42,532 bases of DNA. Source: Nocardioides sp. (GTDB lineage: Bacteria > Actinomycetota > Actinomycetes > Propionibacteriales > Nocardioidaceae). The stretch spans positions 1 through 42,532 of the forward strand of contig JAOPXM010000007.1 of NCBI GenBank assembly GCA_025965125.1, given 5' to 3'. Position numbers and translations under genes: made by a program. The first letter of the stretch is position 1. Every line of letters starts with the position of its first letter. This document shows, piece by piece, positions 33,724 to 42,491 of the stretch. The notes below the pieces were generated by a model that saw only the letters and a list, made by a program, of their open reading frames with translations, did no database searches and was not told the origin of the DNA.

Positions 33724-34760
33724 GGCGGATCCTGGGACGCTGCGTGGTCCTGCTGGTCGCTCTGCTGCTGGCGTCCCCGCCGGCACCGGTCGCCGCGGTG
33801 GCCCCCCACAAGTGGGAGACGCACGTCTTTGCGCGCGTGCCCGCACCGGGTTTCCCGGCGTACGTCTTCGTGCATCGCAACGGCCGGGTGTACGCCGGCA
33901 CGTACATCAACCCGCAGGCTGCCGGAGTGCCCTCGCGGGTCTTCGAATGGTCCTCGGCGGGGCAGCTGCTGCGGTCCTGGGCGGTGCCGAACCAGGTGCT
34001 CTCGGGGGACCACGGGGTCCAGGTCGCGAACCAGACCCGCGACGGCAAGCTGGTGCTGCTGGAGACGTCCACCTCCTCGGTACTGACCCTCGACGTCAAG
34101 ACCGGTCGATTCCACCGGGTGGCACACCTGCCCGGGGCGGTGCCCAACTACGCCACCTGGGGCCCGGCCGGCGCACTCTTCGTCACCGACTACGGGAACG
34201 GCGTGATCTGGAAGATCCCGTCCGGCGGCACCCCGCGGAAGTGGTTCGCGTCGAATGCGCTCGACGGGATCGAGTTCGGCACCACCGGCATCGTCTTCAG
34301 ACCCGGTCGTCGCGACCTGCTGATCACCCAGCAGACCTCGATCAGCGGGGAGTCGCTGCCGACCAACGGCCACCTGTACCGGCTGCCGATCCGCGCCAAC
34401 GGGCGGCCCGGAAAGCTGTCGACCCTGTGGACGTCCCAGCCGACAGAGCTCCCCGACGGCTTCGGGATCGGCCGTTCCGGCCACATCTACATCGCGATGG
34501 CCGGCCTGACCGCCCAGCTCGTCGAGCTCTCGGGCTCGGGCAAGGAGCTCGACCGCTTCCCCGACACTCCCTTCACCGGGGACAACGGGTCACCGATCCC
34601 GTTCGACACCCCGTGCAGCGCAACCTTCCTCGGCACCCGCGTCCTCGTCGCGAACCAGTCCGCGATCCTCGGCGACGCCACGCACCAGGCGATCCTGGCC
34701 GTCCAGGTCGGCGAGCGTGGCCGGGCGCCGTACCTGCCCACAGGTGCGTACTTCGGGTGA
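33720..34760 (+). CDS. Secreted SMP-30/gluconolactonase-like beta-propeller protein
   Basis: A 346-residue exported protein with a Sec signal peptide ([23 protein letters not shown]). Propeller-like repeats follow ([69 protein letters not shown]), as in SMP-30/strictosidine-synthase-like folds. It starts with GTG at 33720 overlapping the amine oxidase stop (GTGA), so both are made together. It may act on the aldehyde or lactone product of the oxidase, which is inference. A 24-bp palindrome begins 6 bp after its stop. Confidence 0.82.
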   Translation: MRRILGRCVVLLVALLLASPPAPVAAVAPHKWETHVFARVPAPGFPAYVFVHRNGRVYAGTYINPQAAGVPSRVFEWSSAGQLLRSWAVPNQVLSGDHGVQVANQTRDGKLVLLETSTSSVLTLDVKTGRFHRVAHLPGAVPNYATWGPAGALFVTDYGNGVIWKIPSGGTPRKWFASNALDGIEFGTTGIVFRPGRRDLLITQQTSISGESLPTNGHLYRLPIRANGRPGKLSTLWTSQPTELPDGFGIGRSGHIYIAMAGLTAQLVELSGSGKELDRFPDTPFTGDNGSPIPFDTPCSATFLGTRVLVANQSAILGDATHQAILAVQVGERGRAPYLPTGAYFG

Positions 34761-34766
34761 GGGCCA

Positions 34767-34790
34767 GTTTCACTGGTTAACCAGTGAAAC
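34767..34790. repeat. 24-bp perfect palindrome, copy 1
   Basis: Half-site GTTTCACTGGTT, exactly symmetric about TT|AA, 6 bp after the propeller-protein stop and 76 bp before ung. The same palindrome recurs at 37359-37384 and, with a compensatory change, at 37422-37445. It could be an operator or a 3'-end hairpin; no U-tract follows. Confidence 0.93.
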
Positions 34791-34866
34791 CGGCACTGAG
34801 CCCGGGGTATTCGCCACGCCAAGAGCGCAAAACCCTCGCCCAGTTCCGTCGGATAGCGTCACCGCC

Positions 34867-35559
34867 ATGAGCGCACTGGCCGGCCTGGTCGACCGGGGAC
34901 TGATGGCGCCGGACTGGGCCGACGCGCTCCAGCCCGTCGACGAGCGGATCACCCGCATGGGTCGGTTCCTGCGCGCGGAGCTGGCGGCCGGGCGCGCCTA
35001 TCTTCCCCACGGCGACAACATCTTCCGCGCGTTCCGCAAGCCGCTGGCCGACGTACGCGTCCTCGTCGTCGGCCAGGACCCCTACCCGACGCCGGGCCAT
35101 CCGATCGGGCTCAGCTTCGCGGTGGAGGCGCACGTCCGGCCCGTGCCGCGCAGCCTGGCGAACATCTACCAGGAGCTGCGCACCGACGTCGGCGTGGAGC
35201 CGCCCGCCCATGGGGACCTGACGGCTTGGTCGGATCGCGGGGTGATGCTGCTCAACCGGGTGCTGACCGTGCGTCCGGGCGAGTCCGCCAGCCATCGTGG
35301 CCGCGGCTGGGAGGAGATCACCGAGTGCGCGATCCAGGCGCTCGCGCGACGCGGCGGACCACTCGCTGCCATCCTCTGGGGGCGCGACGCCCAGGGGCTC
35401 AAGGCGATGCTCGGCCCGATCCCGTGGGTCGAGTCGGTGCATCCGTCCCCGCTGTCGGCCAGCCGCGGTTTCTTCGGGTCGCGCCCCTTCAGCCGGGTCA
35501 ACGGGCTGCTCGAACAGCAGGGCGGCGAAAGCGTGGACTGGTCACTTCCGATGGAATAA
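34867..35559 (+). CDS. ung: Uracil-DNA glycosylase (family 1)
   Basis: Base-excision repair enzyme removing uracil from DNA, 230 residues. The water-activating loop is [16 protein letters not shown] with catalytic Asp71. The leucine/minor-groove loop is [19 protein letters not shown] with His192. ATG at 34867. It lies 28 bp upstream of the LigB-family gene, which may be cotranscribed. The family 1 assignment is clear from both motifs. Confidence 0.96.
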   Translation: MSALAGLVDRGLMAPDWADALQPVDERITRMGRFLRAELAAGRAYLPHGDNIFRAFRKPLADVRVLVVGQDPYPTPGHPIGLSFAVEAHVRPVPRSLANIYQELRTDVGVEPPAHGDLTAWSDRGVMLLNRVLTVRPGESASHRGRGWEEITECAIQALARRGGPLAAILWGRDAQGLKAMLGPIPWVESVHPSPLSASRGFFGSRPFSRVNGLLEQQGGESVDWSLPME

Positions 35560-35587
35560 AGTTGAATATGAAACCATTGAGGTGACC

Positions 35588-36361
35588 ATGAACGACCGCA
35601 TGCCCGCCCTGTACATCGGCCACGGAGCGCCGCCGCTGCTCGACGACCCGATCTGGTCCGCCCAGCTGGCCGACTGGGCCCAGCACCTGCCGCGGCCCAA
35701 GGCAATCCTGATCGTCAGCGCCCACTGGGAGTCCGCGCCGGTCAGCCTCACCGCCAGCGGAGCGCCGCTGGTCTACGACTTCGGCGGCTTCGCCCCGAAG
35801 TACTACGAGATGACCTACGAGACCCCGGATTCCACGGCCCTGGCGCAGCGCATCGCCGCGATGATGCCCGCCAACGAGCCGGTCCACCAGCACGCCAGCC
35901 GCGGTCTCGACCACGGCGCCTGGGTGCCGCTGAGGCTGATGTACCCCGAGGCCGACATCCCGGTCCTGCAGATGTCGCTGCCGACCCACGACCCGATCCG
36001 ACTGCTTGCGCTCGGCGAACGACTGCGGCCGCTGCGTGACGAAGGCGTGCTGATCATCGGCTCCGGCTTCCTGACCCACGGCCTGCCGTTCCTCAAGGAG
36101 TTCCGCATCGACGCCGACGCACCCGGCTGGTCCGTGGACTTCGATGCCTGGGCTGGCGAGGCGATGGCCCGCGGTGACGTCGACGAGCTCGCGAACTACC
36201 GATCGAAGGCGCCCGGGATGCCCTATGCCCACCCGACCGTCGAGCACTACACGCCGCTGTTCGTGACTCTCGGTGCGGCGACGGCGCCCGATCAGCCCGG
36301 CCTCCAGGTCATCGACGGGTTCTGGATGGGCCTGTCGAAACGCAGCCTCCAGGTCGCCTGA
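35588..36361 (+). CDS. LigB/DODA-family extradiol ring-cleavage dioxygenase
   Basis: Class III extradiol dioxygenase-like protein of the 4,5-DOPA dioxygenase (YgiD) group, 257 residues. Metal-ligand and catalytic histidines are seen in LYIGHGAPPLL, LIVSAHWESAP, RGLDHGAWVPLRLMYP and HPTVEHYTPLFV; GSGFLTHGLPFL is also family-typical. ATG at 35588 behind GAGG. The short upstream region (35559-35588) is unusually AT-rich for this genome. It converges on the aldo/keto reductase gene. The substrate is probably a catechol, not determinable here. Confidence 0.9.
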   Translation: MNDRMPALYIGHGAPPLLDDPIWSAQLADWAQHLPRPKAILIVSAHWESAPVSLTASGAPLVYDFGGFAPKYYEMTYETPDSTALAQRIAAMMPANEPVHQHASRGLDHGAWVPLRLMYPEADIPVLQMSLPTHDPIRLLALGERLRPLRDEGVLIIGSGFLTHGLPFLKEFRIDADAPGWSVDFDAWAGEAMARGDVDELANYRSKAPGMPYAHPTVEHYTPLFVTLGAATAPDQPGLQVIDGFWMGLSKRSLQVA

Positions 36362-36368
36362 CCCCCGG

Positions 36369-37325
36369 TCAACCCGCGATCTCGTCCAGCTCCACGAGAT
36401 CGGCCTCACCCGGCTGCCACCGCAACGCCGCGGCGTTCGCGCGTACCTGGTCGGCCGAGGTCGCCCCCGAGATAACCGACGAGACCCCGGGTTGCGCCGC
36501 GAGCCCGGCGATCGCGACGTCCAGAACGCCGAGGTCCCGCGCGGCGGCGTACGCCTCGAGCGCCTCGATCCGGTCCCAGTCGGCCTCCTCCAGCCACTGG
36601 GCACGCGCCGGGTCCTGGTCGGCGCGCGACCCAGCCGGCGCCGTCTCGCCGCGCCGGTACTTGCCGGTGAGCAGGCCGTACTCCAGTGGAAAGAACGGCA
36701 GCAGGCCGAGCCCGAACGTCTCGCAGGCGGGCACTACCTCGTCCTCGACTGTGCGGTCGAGCAGCGAGTAGCGGTTCTGCACGGACACGAACCGCTCCAG
36801 GCCGACCGAGCGGGCGGTCCAGTCCGCGTCGGCGACCTGCCACGCGGCGAAGTTGGAGCAGCCGAGGTAGCGGACCTTGCCCTCCCGGACCAGGTCGGTG
36901 AGCACCGACAGGGTTTCCTCGATCGGGGTCACCCCGTCGGGGATGTGCAACTGGTAGAGGTCGATGTGGTCAGTCTGCAGCCGCCGCAGGCTGCCCTCGA
37001 CGGCCCGACGGACATAGGCTCGCGAGGCGCGTACGCCGTGGTCCTGGCCGTATTCGCCGCCCATGCTCGCGCCGAACTTGGTGGCCAGCACGAACTCGTC
37101 GCGCTGGCCCTTGAGCGCCTCGCCCATCAGGGACTCGGCACCGCCGGGCGGGTCGCCGTAGGTGTCCGCCGTGTCGAGCAGGGTGACCCCGGTGTCGCGC
37201 GCCGCACTCAGGATGTCGGTCACCCCGTCTAGGTCCACCCTGCGGGTGAACGCGTTGCAGCCGATCCCCACGACGCTCACCATCAGGCCCGAGTCCCCCA
37301 GGGGGCGGTACGTCATCTCGCTCAT
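36369..37325 (-). CDS. Aldo/keto reductase
   Basis: NADPH-dependent TIM-barrel oxidoreductase, 318 residues. Catalytic elements: LLDTADTYGDPPGG (Asp and Tyr), LATKFGASMGG with the Lys, and DLYQLHIPD with the His. The cofactor site has VSSVISGATSADQVRANAAAL. The family resembles the general-stress/YhdN-like AKR group. ATG at 37325. Two palindromes (37359-37384 and 37422-37445) lie between this gene and the aldehyde dehydrogenase upstream, where its promoter should be, so it may be controlled by them. Confidence 0.92.
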   Translation of the reverse strand: MSEMTYRPLGDSGLMVSVVGIGCNAFTRRVDLDGVTDILSAARDTGVTLLDTADTYGDPPGGAESLMGEALKGQRDEFVLATKFGASMGGEYGQDHGVRASRAYVRRAVEGSLRRLQTDHIDLYQLHIPDGVTPIEETLSVLTDLVREGKVRYLGCSNFAAWQVADADWTARSVGLERFVSVQNRYSLLDRTVEDEVVPACETFGLGLLPFFPLEYGLLTGKYRRGETAPAGSRADQDPARAQWLEEADWDRIEALEAYAAARDLGVLDVAIAGLAAQPGVSSVISGATSADQVRANAAALRWQPGEADLVELDEIAG

Positions 37326-37358
37326 GACCCAAACCCTATGGGCAGGCTGGCAGGGGGA

Positions 37359-37384
37359 GGTTTCACTGGTTAACCAGTGAAACC
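37359..37384. repeat. 26-bp perfect palindrome, copy 2
   Basis: Half-site GGTTTCACTGGTT, the same core as at 34767-34790 with one more base pair. It is 33 bp upstream of the aldo/keto reductase start codon, a typical operator position. Its centre is 62 bp from that of copy 3. Confidence 0.93.
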
Positions 37385-37421
37385 CTCGCTGGACATGGGA
37401 AATACTCCATGTGAAGTGACA

Positions 37422-37445
37422 GATTCACTGGTTAACCAGTGAATC
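37422..37445. repeat. 24-bp perfect palindrome, copy 3 (compensatory variant)
   Basis: Half-site GATTCACTGGTT. Against the other copies, one base changes in each arm (T to A and A to T) so that perfect symmetry is kept. It lies 19 bp after the aldehyde dehydrogenase stop. Between copies 2 and 3 there is a lesser dyad ACATGG/CCATGT at 37393-37412. Confidence 0.93.
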
Positions 37446-37464
37446 CGGCGGTGCACGACTGCGG

Positions 37465-39024
37465 TCAGCGCAGCCCGGTCTTCCGCATCATCTTCAGGCC
37501 GGACAGCATGCTCTTGACGTACTTGTCGTAGTCCTGGCCGGGGCGGGCGCCCATGACCTGCTTCTTGAGGACCGCGAGGTTCTGGACGTCGGTGTACTTG
37601 GTCAGGCCCTGGTCGCCGTGCCGGGCGCCGACGCCCGACTGCTTCACGCCGCCGGACGGGGTGCCCTTGGAGGCGAACGCCGTGGCGAGGATGTCGTTGA
37701 TGTTGACGTTCCCGGACTCGATGCGCTGCCCCACCTCGGACGCCGCCTTGAGGTCGCCGCCCCAGACGGACGCATTGAGGCCGTAGTCGGTGTCGTTGGC
37801 AAGCGCCACCGCCTCGTCCACCGTGTGGTACTTGTGCAGCGCCACGACCGGCCCGAACGTCTCCATCGTGCCGGTGAGCATGTCCTTGGTGACCCCCTCG
37901 AGGATGGTCGGCTCGAAGAACGCGGGTCCGAGGTCGGGACGCGCCTTGCCACCGGTCAGGACGGTCGCACCCTTGGCCACCGCGTCCTCGACGTGCGACT
38001 GCACGCGGTCCTTGTGGTCCGGGGAGACCAGGGAGCCCATCTCGGGCTCGAAGTCGTACGACGCCCCGACACGCAGGCTCTCGGCGGCCGCGACGAACTT
38101 CGTCTTGAACTCGTCGTAGCGCGACTCCGGGAGGTAGATCCGTTCGATGTGCATGCAGATCTGACCCGTGTTGCCGAACACCCCGAACACGGCACCCTGC
38201 ACGGTGTCCTCCATGTCGGCGTCCTCGAGGACGATCATCGGGTTCTTGCCCCCGAGCTCGAGGCAGCAGCCGATCAGGTTGCGACCGGCGCGCTCGCCGA
38301 TGACCCGACCGGTGTTGGTGGAGCCGGTGAACATGACGTAGTTGGAGTTGTCGATGAGCGTCGGCCCGACGTCGGGCCCCTCGCCACAGACCACCTGGAA
38401 CAGACCCTTCGGCAGGCCGGCCTCCTCGAGCATCGAGATGCCGTAGAGCGGCGACAGCGCTGTCTTGTTGTCGGGCTTGAGCACGACGCCGTTGCCCGCG
38501 ATCAGGGCTGTTACGGCGTCCGACAGGCCCGTGGCGAACGGGAAGTTCCACGGCGCGATCACGCCGACGACGCCCTTGGGCTGACGGATCTCTGTCGAGG
38601 ACGACAGGAACGGGACCGGGCCACCGCGCTTCGTCGAGGCAAGCAGCTTCGGGGCCCGCTTGATGTAGTGGCTCATCACCATCGGCGGGTCGCAGCTCTC
38701 CTCGATGGCCATCCGCCGGTTCTTGCCGCTCTCGACCTGGATCAGGTCGGTCGTGGTCGTGGCGTTCTCGATGAAGAGGGCGTGGGCGCGCTTGAAGACG
38801 TCGAGCCGCTTGCGCAGCGGCCAGGCCGCCCATTCCTGCTGGACCTTGCGTGAGGTTGCGAACGCCTGCTCGATGTCGGCCGGGGTCGACTGCGGGAGCT
38901 CGACGAGCACCTCGCCGGTGTAGACCTCGGTGAGCTTCCACGTGCCGCCGCTGGTGGACGGGACGCGCGAGACGAGAGCCTGGAGGAACGCGTCGGTGAC
39001 GGAGGCCGGTCGCTGGAGGGTCAT
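37465..39024 (-). CDS. NAD(P)-dependent aldehyde dehydrogenase (succinate-semialdehyde dehydrogenase-like)
   Basis: ALDH-superfamily enzyme oxidising an aldehyde to the acid, 519 residues. Catalytic Cys290 is in NTGQICMHIERIY and general-base Glu256 in LELGGKNP. Cofactor segments GVVGVIAPWNFPF and MFTGSTNTGRVIGE are present. A C-terminal extension ending MLSGLKMMRKTGLR is longer than in many ALDHs. The ATG at 39024 overlaps the GMC oxidoreductase stop (ATGA), so the two are coupled: the GMC enzyme would make an aldehyde from an alcohol and this enzyme would finish the oxidation. The real substrate is unknown. Confidence 0.93.
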   Translation of the reverse strand: MTLQRPASVTDAFLQALVSRVPSTSGGTWKLTEVYTGEVLVELPQSTPADIEQAFATSRKVQQEWAAWPLRKRLDVFKRAHALFIENATTTTDLIQVESGKNRRMAIEESCDPPMVMSHYIKRAPKLLASTKRGGPVPFLSSSTEIRQPKGVVGVIAPWNFPFATGLSDAVTALIAGNGVVLKPDNKTALSPLYGISMLEEAGLPKGLFQVVCGEGPDVGPTLIDNSNYVMFTGSTNTGRVIGERAGRNLIGCCLELGGKNPMIVLEDADMEDTVQGAVFGVFGNTGQICMHIERIYLPESRYDEFKTKFVAAAESLRVGASYDFEPEMGSLVSPDHKDRVQSHVEDAVAKGATVLTGGKARPDLGPAFFEPTILEGVTKDMLTGTMETFGPVVALHKYHTVDEAVALANDTDYGLNASVWGGDLKAASEVGQRIESGNVNINDILATAFASKGTPSGGVKQSGVGARHGDQGLTKYTDVQNLAVLKKQVMGARPGQDYDKYVKSMLSGLKMMRKTGLR

Positions 39025-40655
39025 GCCGTTGCCTTCCCGAGCACGAAGTCCGCGCCCCGATCGCCGATCATGATCGCCGGCGCGTTGGTGTTGCCGCCGG
39101 TGATGGACGGCATGATCGAGGCGTCGCAGACGCGGAGCCCCTCGATGCCGCGAACCTTGAGATCGGGTCCCACGACCGCGAGCTCGTCGACGCCCATCCG
39201 GCAGGTGCCGACGCCGTGGTAGACGGACGTGGCGCGGTTGAGGATCGCATCGCGCAGGTCCTGGCCCTTGAGGTTGGCCCCCGGGTGGAGCTCCTCCTTG
39301 ACCGAACCGCCGAACGCCGCGCCGGCCATGATCTCGCGGACCATCTCCGAGCCCTCGGCGAGCACCTCGAGGTCGGCCGGGTCGGCGAGGTACTGGAAGT
39401 CGATCAACGGCGCCGCCGTCGGGTCGGCCGAAGCCAGGCGCAGGGTGCCTCGGCTGCGCGGGTAGATCAGGGTCGACATGACCGTGATCGACGTACGCGG
39501 GTCGACCTTGTGCTGGATCGGCTCGTCCTGGTTGGGCGAGACGTAGGACCACGGCAGCACGTGCAGCTGCAGGTCGGGTACGTCGGTCGCCTGCGACGTC
39601 CGCATGAACGCGACCGCCTCGAAGACGGTGTTGGCCAGGAACGACTTGCCGGGACGCATGATCTCCTTGGCGACGCCGCGGCCGAAGAAGAACGCGTTGC
39701 CACGCATCTTCGACGAGGTCGCGTGGAACGTCAGCGCATGGAACATGTGGTCGTGCAGGTTGTCACCGACGGGGAGGTCGGCGATGACCGCGATCCCCTG
39801 GTCCGTGAGGTGCTGGGCGGGACCGATGCCGGAGAGCATCAGGATCTGGGCCGAGCCGACGAAGCCGGCCGAGAGGATGACCTCCTTGCCGGCCCGGACG
39901 GTGCGCCTGCTGCCGTCCTTGTCGGTGACCTCGACGCCGGTGGCGCGGCCGTTCTCGATGAGGACCTTGGTGACCAGCACCTCGGCCTGCAGCTGGAGCG
40001 TGGGCACGTCGAGGTTGTGGATGTAGCCGCGCGACGCGCTGTAGCGAAGGCCCTTGGCAGCGTTCTGCTGCATCCGGCTGACGCCCTCCTGCGACTCAGC
40101 GTTGTAGTCGTCGAGGATCTTGACGCCCAGCGTGTCGGAGGCCGCCTGGATGAACTGGAGCGAGGCTTCCTGTGGAGTCTTGTTGCGAGTCACCTTGATC
40201 GGACCGCCGGCGCCGCGGTAGTCGTTGGGGCCGTCCTCGAAGTCCTCCATGCGTTGGTACGCCGCGTTCACCTCGTCCGCCGACCAGCCGGCGTTGCCCT
40301 CGGCCGCCCAGGAGTCGTAGTTGGCGCGGTTGCCGCGCACGTACACCATGCCGTTGATCGAGCTCGAGCCGCCGACGACCTTGCCCCGCGGGACCGGCAT
40401 CTTGCGGTCGAGGATGTGCTTCTGCGGGGTGGAGTAGTAGCCCCAGTCGACCTTCTGCTTGATCGACGGCACGGAGTGCATCGGGCCGATCATGCCGGGC
40501 TTCTTGACGAGGAACTGCTCGTCGCTCTTGCCGGCCTCGAGCACGATCACGCTCGCGCCGGACTGCGCCAGCCGGCCCGCCATGGCGGCTCCGGAGCTGC
40601 CGGAGCCGACCACCACGTAGTCGGCCTCGTTCTGGTAGGGCGCGGTCTTGGCCAT
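39021..40655 (-). CDS. GMC-family FAD oxidoreductase (choline dehydrogenase-like)
   Basis: Glucose-methanol-choline flavoprotein oxidising an alcohol, 544 residues. The FAD-binding motif is YVVVGSGSSGAAMAGRL near residue 15. GMC signature 1 is GKVVGGSSSINGMVYVRGN and signature 2 lies in AGFVGSAQILMLSGIGP. The C-terminal active-site segment is SVYHGVGTCRMG...PSITGGNTNAPAIMIG. ATG at 40655 behind ACGAGG. Choline oxidation to betaine is one possibility. A KstR-type operator upstream points instead to the steroid regulon or a related TetR regulon. Confidence 0.93.
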   Translation of the reverse strand: MAKTAPYQNEADYVVVGSGSSGAAMAGRLAQSGASVIVLEAGKSDEQFLVKKPGMIGPMHSVPSIKQKVDWGYYSTPQKHILDRKMPVPRGKVVGGSSSINGMVYVRGNRANYDSWAAEGNAGWSADEVNAAYQRMEDFEDGPNDYRGAGGPIKVTRNKTPQEASLQFIQAASDTLGVKILDDYNAESQEGVSRMQQNAAKGLRYSASRGYIHNLDVPTLQLQAEVLVTKVLIENGRATGVEVTDKDGSRRTVRAGKEVILSAGFVGSAQILMLSGIGPAQHLTDQGIAVIADLPVGDNLHDHMFHALTFHATSSKMRGNAFFFGRGVAKEIMRPGKSFLANTVFEAVAFMRTSQATDVPDLQLHVLPWSYVSPNQDEPIQHKVDPRTSITVMSTLIYPRSRGTLRLASADPTAAPLIDFQYLADPADLEVLAEGSEMVREIMAGAAFGGSVKEELHPGANLKGQDLRDAILNRATSVYHGVGTCRMGVDELAVVGPDLKVRGIEGLRVCDASIMPSITGGNTNAPAIMIGDRGADFVLGKATA

Positions 40656-40732
40656 TCGCAAACCTCGTTCAATCGTGCGGTGGGCGGCTGGGCAGACCGC
40701 CGGAATGTGTTCCCTCCCACAGGCGGCACAAC

Positions 40733-40746
40733 TGTAACTCGTTCTA
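40733..40746. promoter_or_regulatory. KstR-like operator
   Basis: TGTAACTCGTTCTA matches the KstR consensus TNNAACNNGTTNNA exactly. It lies 78 bp upstream of the GMC gene and 41 bp upstream of pdxY, in their divergent promoter region. KstR is the TetR-type repressor of cholesterol catabolism in actinobacteria; no kstR gene is in the window. Confidence 0.6.
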
Positions 40747-40786
40747 GTTTCGGCGTACAGGAATCCCAGACCCCCACAATGACGGC

Positions 40787-41638
40787 GTGCAGATTCTGTC
40801 CATCCAGTCCTCGGTCGCCTACGGCCATGTCGGCAACTCGGCAGCGGTCTTCCCGCTGCAGCGGTTGGGGCACGAGGTGTGGCCGGTGCTCACCGTGCAC
40901 TTCTCCAACCACACGGGGTACGGCGCGTGGCGCGGGCCCCTGCTGGCGCCCGACGACGTGCGCGAGGTGATCGCCGGCATCGCCGACCGGGGTGTCCTGG
41001 GGCAGGCCGACGCCGTGCTGTCGGGCTACCAGGGCGACCCGGCGATGGGCGCGGTGATCCTCGACGCCGTGCGCCAGGTGAAGGCGCTGAACCCGGACGC
41101 GGTCTACTGCTGCGACCCCGTCATGGGTGACGTGGGTCGCGGGATGTTCGTGCGCCCCGGGATCCCGGAGTTCATGCGCGACACCGTCGTCCCCCAGGCC
41201 GACATCGTCACGCCCAACCACTTCGAGCTCGACTTCCTGGCCGGCACCACCACGACGACCCTCGCCGAGCTGCTGGCGGCGGTGGACGTGGTCCGCGACC
41301 GTGGGCCACGCGACGTACTGGTCACCAGTGTCCAATGTGCCGAGACCGGCAGCGACCAGCTCGAGGTGGTAGCGGTGTCCGACCTGGGTGCCTGGGCCGT
41401 CACCACCCCGCTCCTGCCGATCGCACCCAACGGGTGCGGAGACGTCACGGCGGCGCTCTACCTGGCCCACCTGCACTCGACGGGCTCGCCGGCCACCGCC
41501 CTTGAACGGACCACGTCCTCGGTGTTCGCCGTGCTCGAGGCGACCCTGGCCGCAGGCACCCGGGAGATCCAGCTGGTCGCGGCGCAGGACTCGATTGCCC
41601 ACCCGCCCGCCACGTTCGAGGCGCGGCGTCTTCGCTGA
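40787..41638 (+). CDS. pdxY: Pyridoxal kinase PdxY
   Basis: Ribokinase-fold kinase phosphorylating pyridoxal in the PLP salvage pathway, 283 residues. It has the PdxY/PdxK N-terminus ILSIQSSVAYGHVGNSAAVFPLQRLG, then VHFSNHTGYGAWRG, CDPVMGDVGRGMFV and DIVTPNHFELDFLAG. The ATP/anion-hole motif PNGCGDVTAALYLAHL contains the catalytic Asp. It starts with GTG at 40787. It is convergent with the sulfotransferase gene by 8 bp. The window has at least two PLP enzymes, but no operon link to them. Confidence 0.94.
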   Translation: MQILSIQSSVAYGHVGNSAAVFPLQRLGHEVWPVLTVHFSNHTGYGAWRGPLLAPDDVREVIAGIADRGVLGQADAVLSGYQGDPAMGAVILDAVRQVKALNPDAVYCCDPVMGDVGRGMFVRPGIPEFMRDTVVPQADIVTPNHFELDFLAGTTTTTLAELLAAVDVVRDRGPRDVLVTSVQCAETGSDQLEVVAVSDLGAWAVTTPLLPIAPNGCGDVTAALYLAHLHSTGSPATALERTTSSVFAVLEATLAAGTREIQLVAAQDSIAHPPATFEARRLR

Positions 41639-41646
41639 CCGGGTCG

Positions 41647-42453
41647 CTACATCGCCATCTCGGTCACATCGCGCCACAGGCCGGAGTCGGCATGTCGGTC
41701 GATGAACGCAGCGTCCTCGACCGGCAGCGGCCTGGCCTTGCCGGCGATCGAGCTCACGTACCCCGCATGGGCGGCGTCGAAAGCGTGCGCGATCTCGGGG
41801 GTGGGATCCAGGTCGAGCCAGTCGAGGACGCGCAGCAGGCTCTTGCCCTCGGGATCGCCGAAGAACCGGGAGTGCTCGACCACGGCGACCAGGTCGGGGC
41901 GCTGCCGGCGGGCGCGACGGATCCGGCCGAGCCCGGTGTTCTGCCGCTCGACGGCCAGCCGGGCGTTGTAGGAGTCGGGCCAGGTGAGGTCATCCACGTT
42001 GCTGGCGCGCTCGTGCCACGAGTGAGCGACCTGCTCGATGTCGCGAACGATGCAGACGAAACGGGCCTCGGGGTGGCGACGCCAGATCTTCTGGATGCGG
42101 ATCGTGGTCATCTTGTCGCCGACGTAGCGAGCCGACTCCCACTTGTCGGCCATCCGGGCGTAGTGGTCACGCCAGCGCCGGGCGTCCTGCGGCCGGAGGT
42201 TCGTCAGCCCGTCCTCGAAGTCGAAGAAGCGCTCGCGGACGAAGAGCTCCGGGCCCATCTGGTCGAGGTCTCCCCAGAGCCCCTTGAACCGCTCGACGCC
42301 GAGCACGATCTCGGGGTGGGCGGCGAAGACGTCCAGGATCGCGGTGGTGCCGGAGCGCCCGAGGCCCACGACGAAGAGCGGACGCGGGGTGGGCACACCC
42401 ACCACGTTAAGCGATGCCGGCGCGTCAGGCGCGACGATGGCGATGGTGAGCAC
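41647..42453 (-). CDS. Sulfotransferase-family protein
   Basis: PAPS-dependent sulfotransferase-fold protein, 268 residues in this reading. The 5'-phosphosulfate loop is LFVVGLGRSGTTAILDVF. The 3'-phosphate-binding region is FVCIVRDIEQVAHSW with the Arg/Ser pair. The family modifies cell-surface sugars or lipids; the acceptor is unknown. The start is uncertain: GTG at 42453 is used, and GTG codons at 42402 or 42396 would remove an atypical N-terminus. None has a clear ribosome site. It lies 38 bp from the end of the tRNA-Thr gene. Confidence 0.82.
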   Translation of the reverse strand: MLTIAIVAPDAPASLNVVGVPTPRPLFVVGLGRSGTTAILDVFAAHPEIVLGVERFKGLWGDLDQMGPELFVRERFFDFEDGLTNLRPQDARRWRDHYARMADKWESARYVGDKMTTIRIQKIWRRHPEARFVCIVRDIEQVAHSWHERASNVDDLTWPDSYNARLAVERQNTGLGRIRRARRQRPDLVAVVEHSRFFGDPEGKSLLRVLDWLDLDPTPEIAHAFDAAHAGYVSSIAGKARPLPVEDAAFIDRHADSGLWRDVTEMAM

Positions 42454-42491
42454 CGGGTCGGCTCACTCGTCGCGGATCGGTCGCCGGATCG

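Noticed and set aside
34767-37445. The 24-bp palindromes as ordinary rho-independent terminators
   Set aside because: The hairpin would be AT-rich with only a TTAA loop and no U-tract follows; two copies lie in a promoter-like position.
37465-40655. GMC oxidoreductase plus aldehyde dehydrogenase as a betA-betB glycine betaine operon
   Set aside because: Both families are broad, no choline transporter or BetI-type regulator is adjacent, and the upstream operator looks KstR-like; kept only as an alternative.
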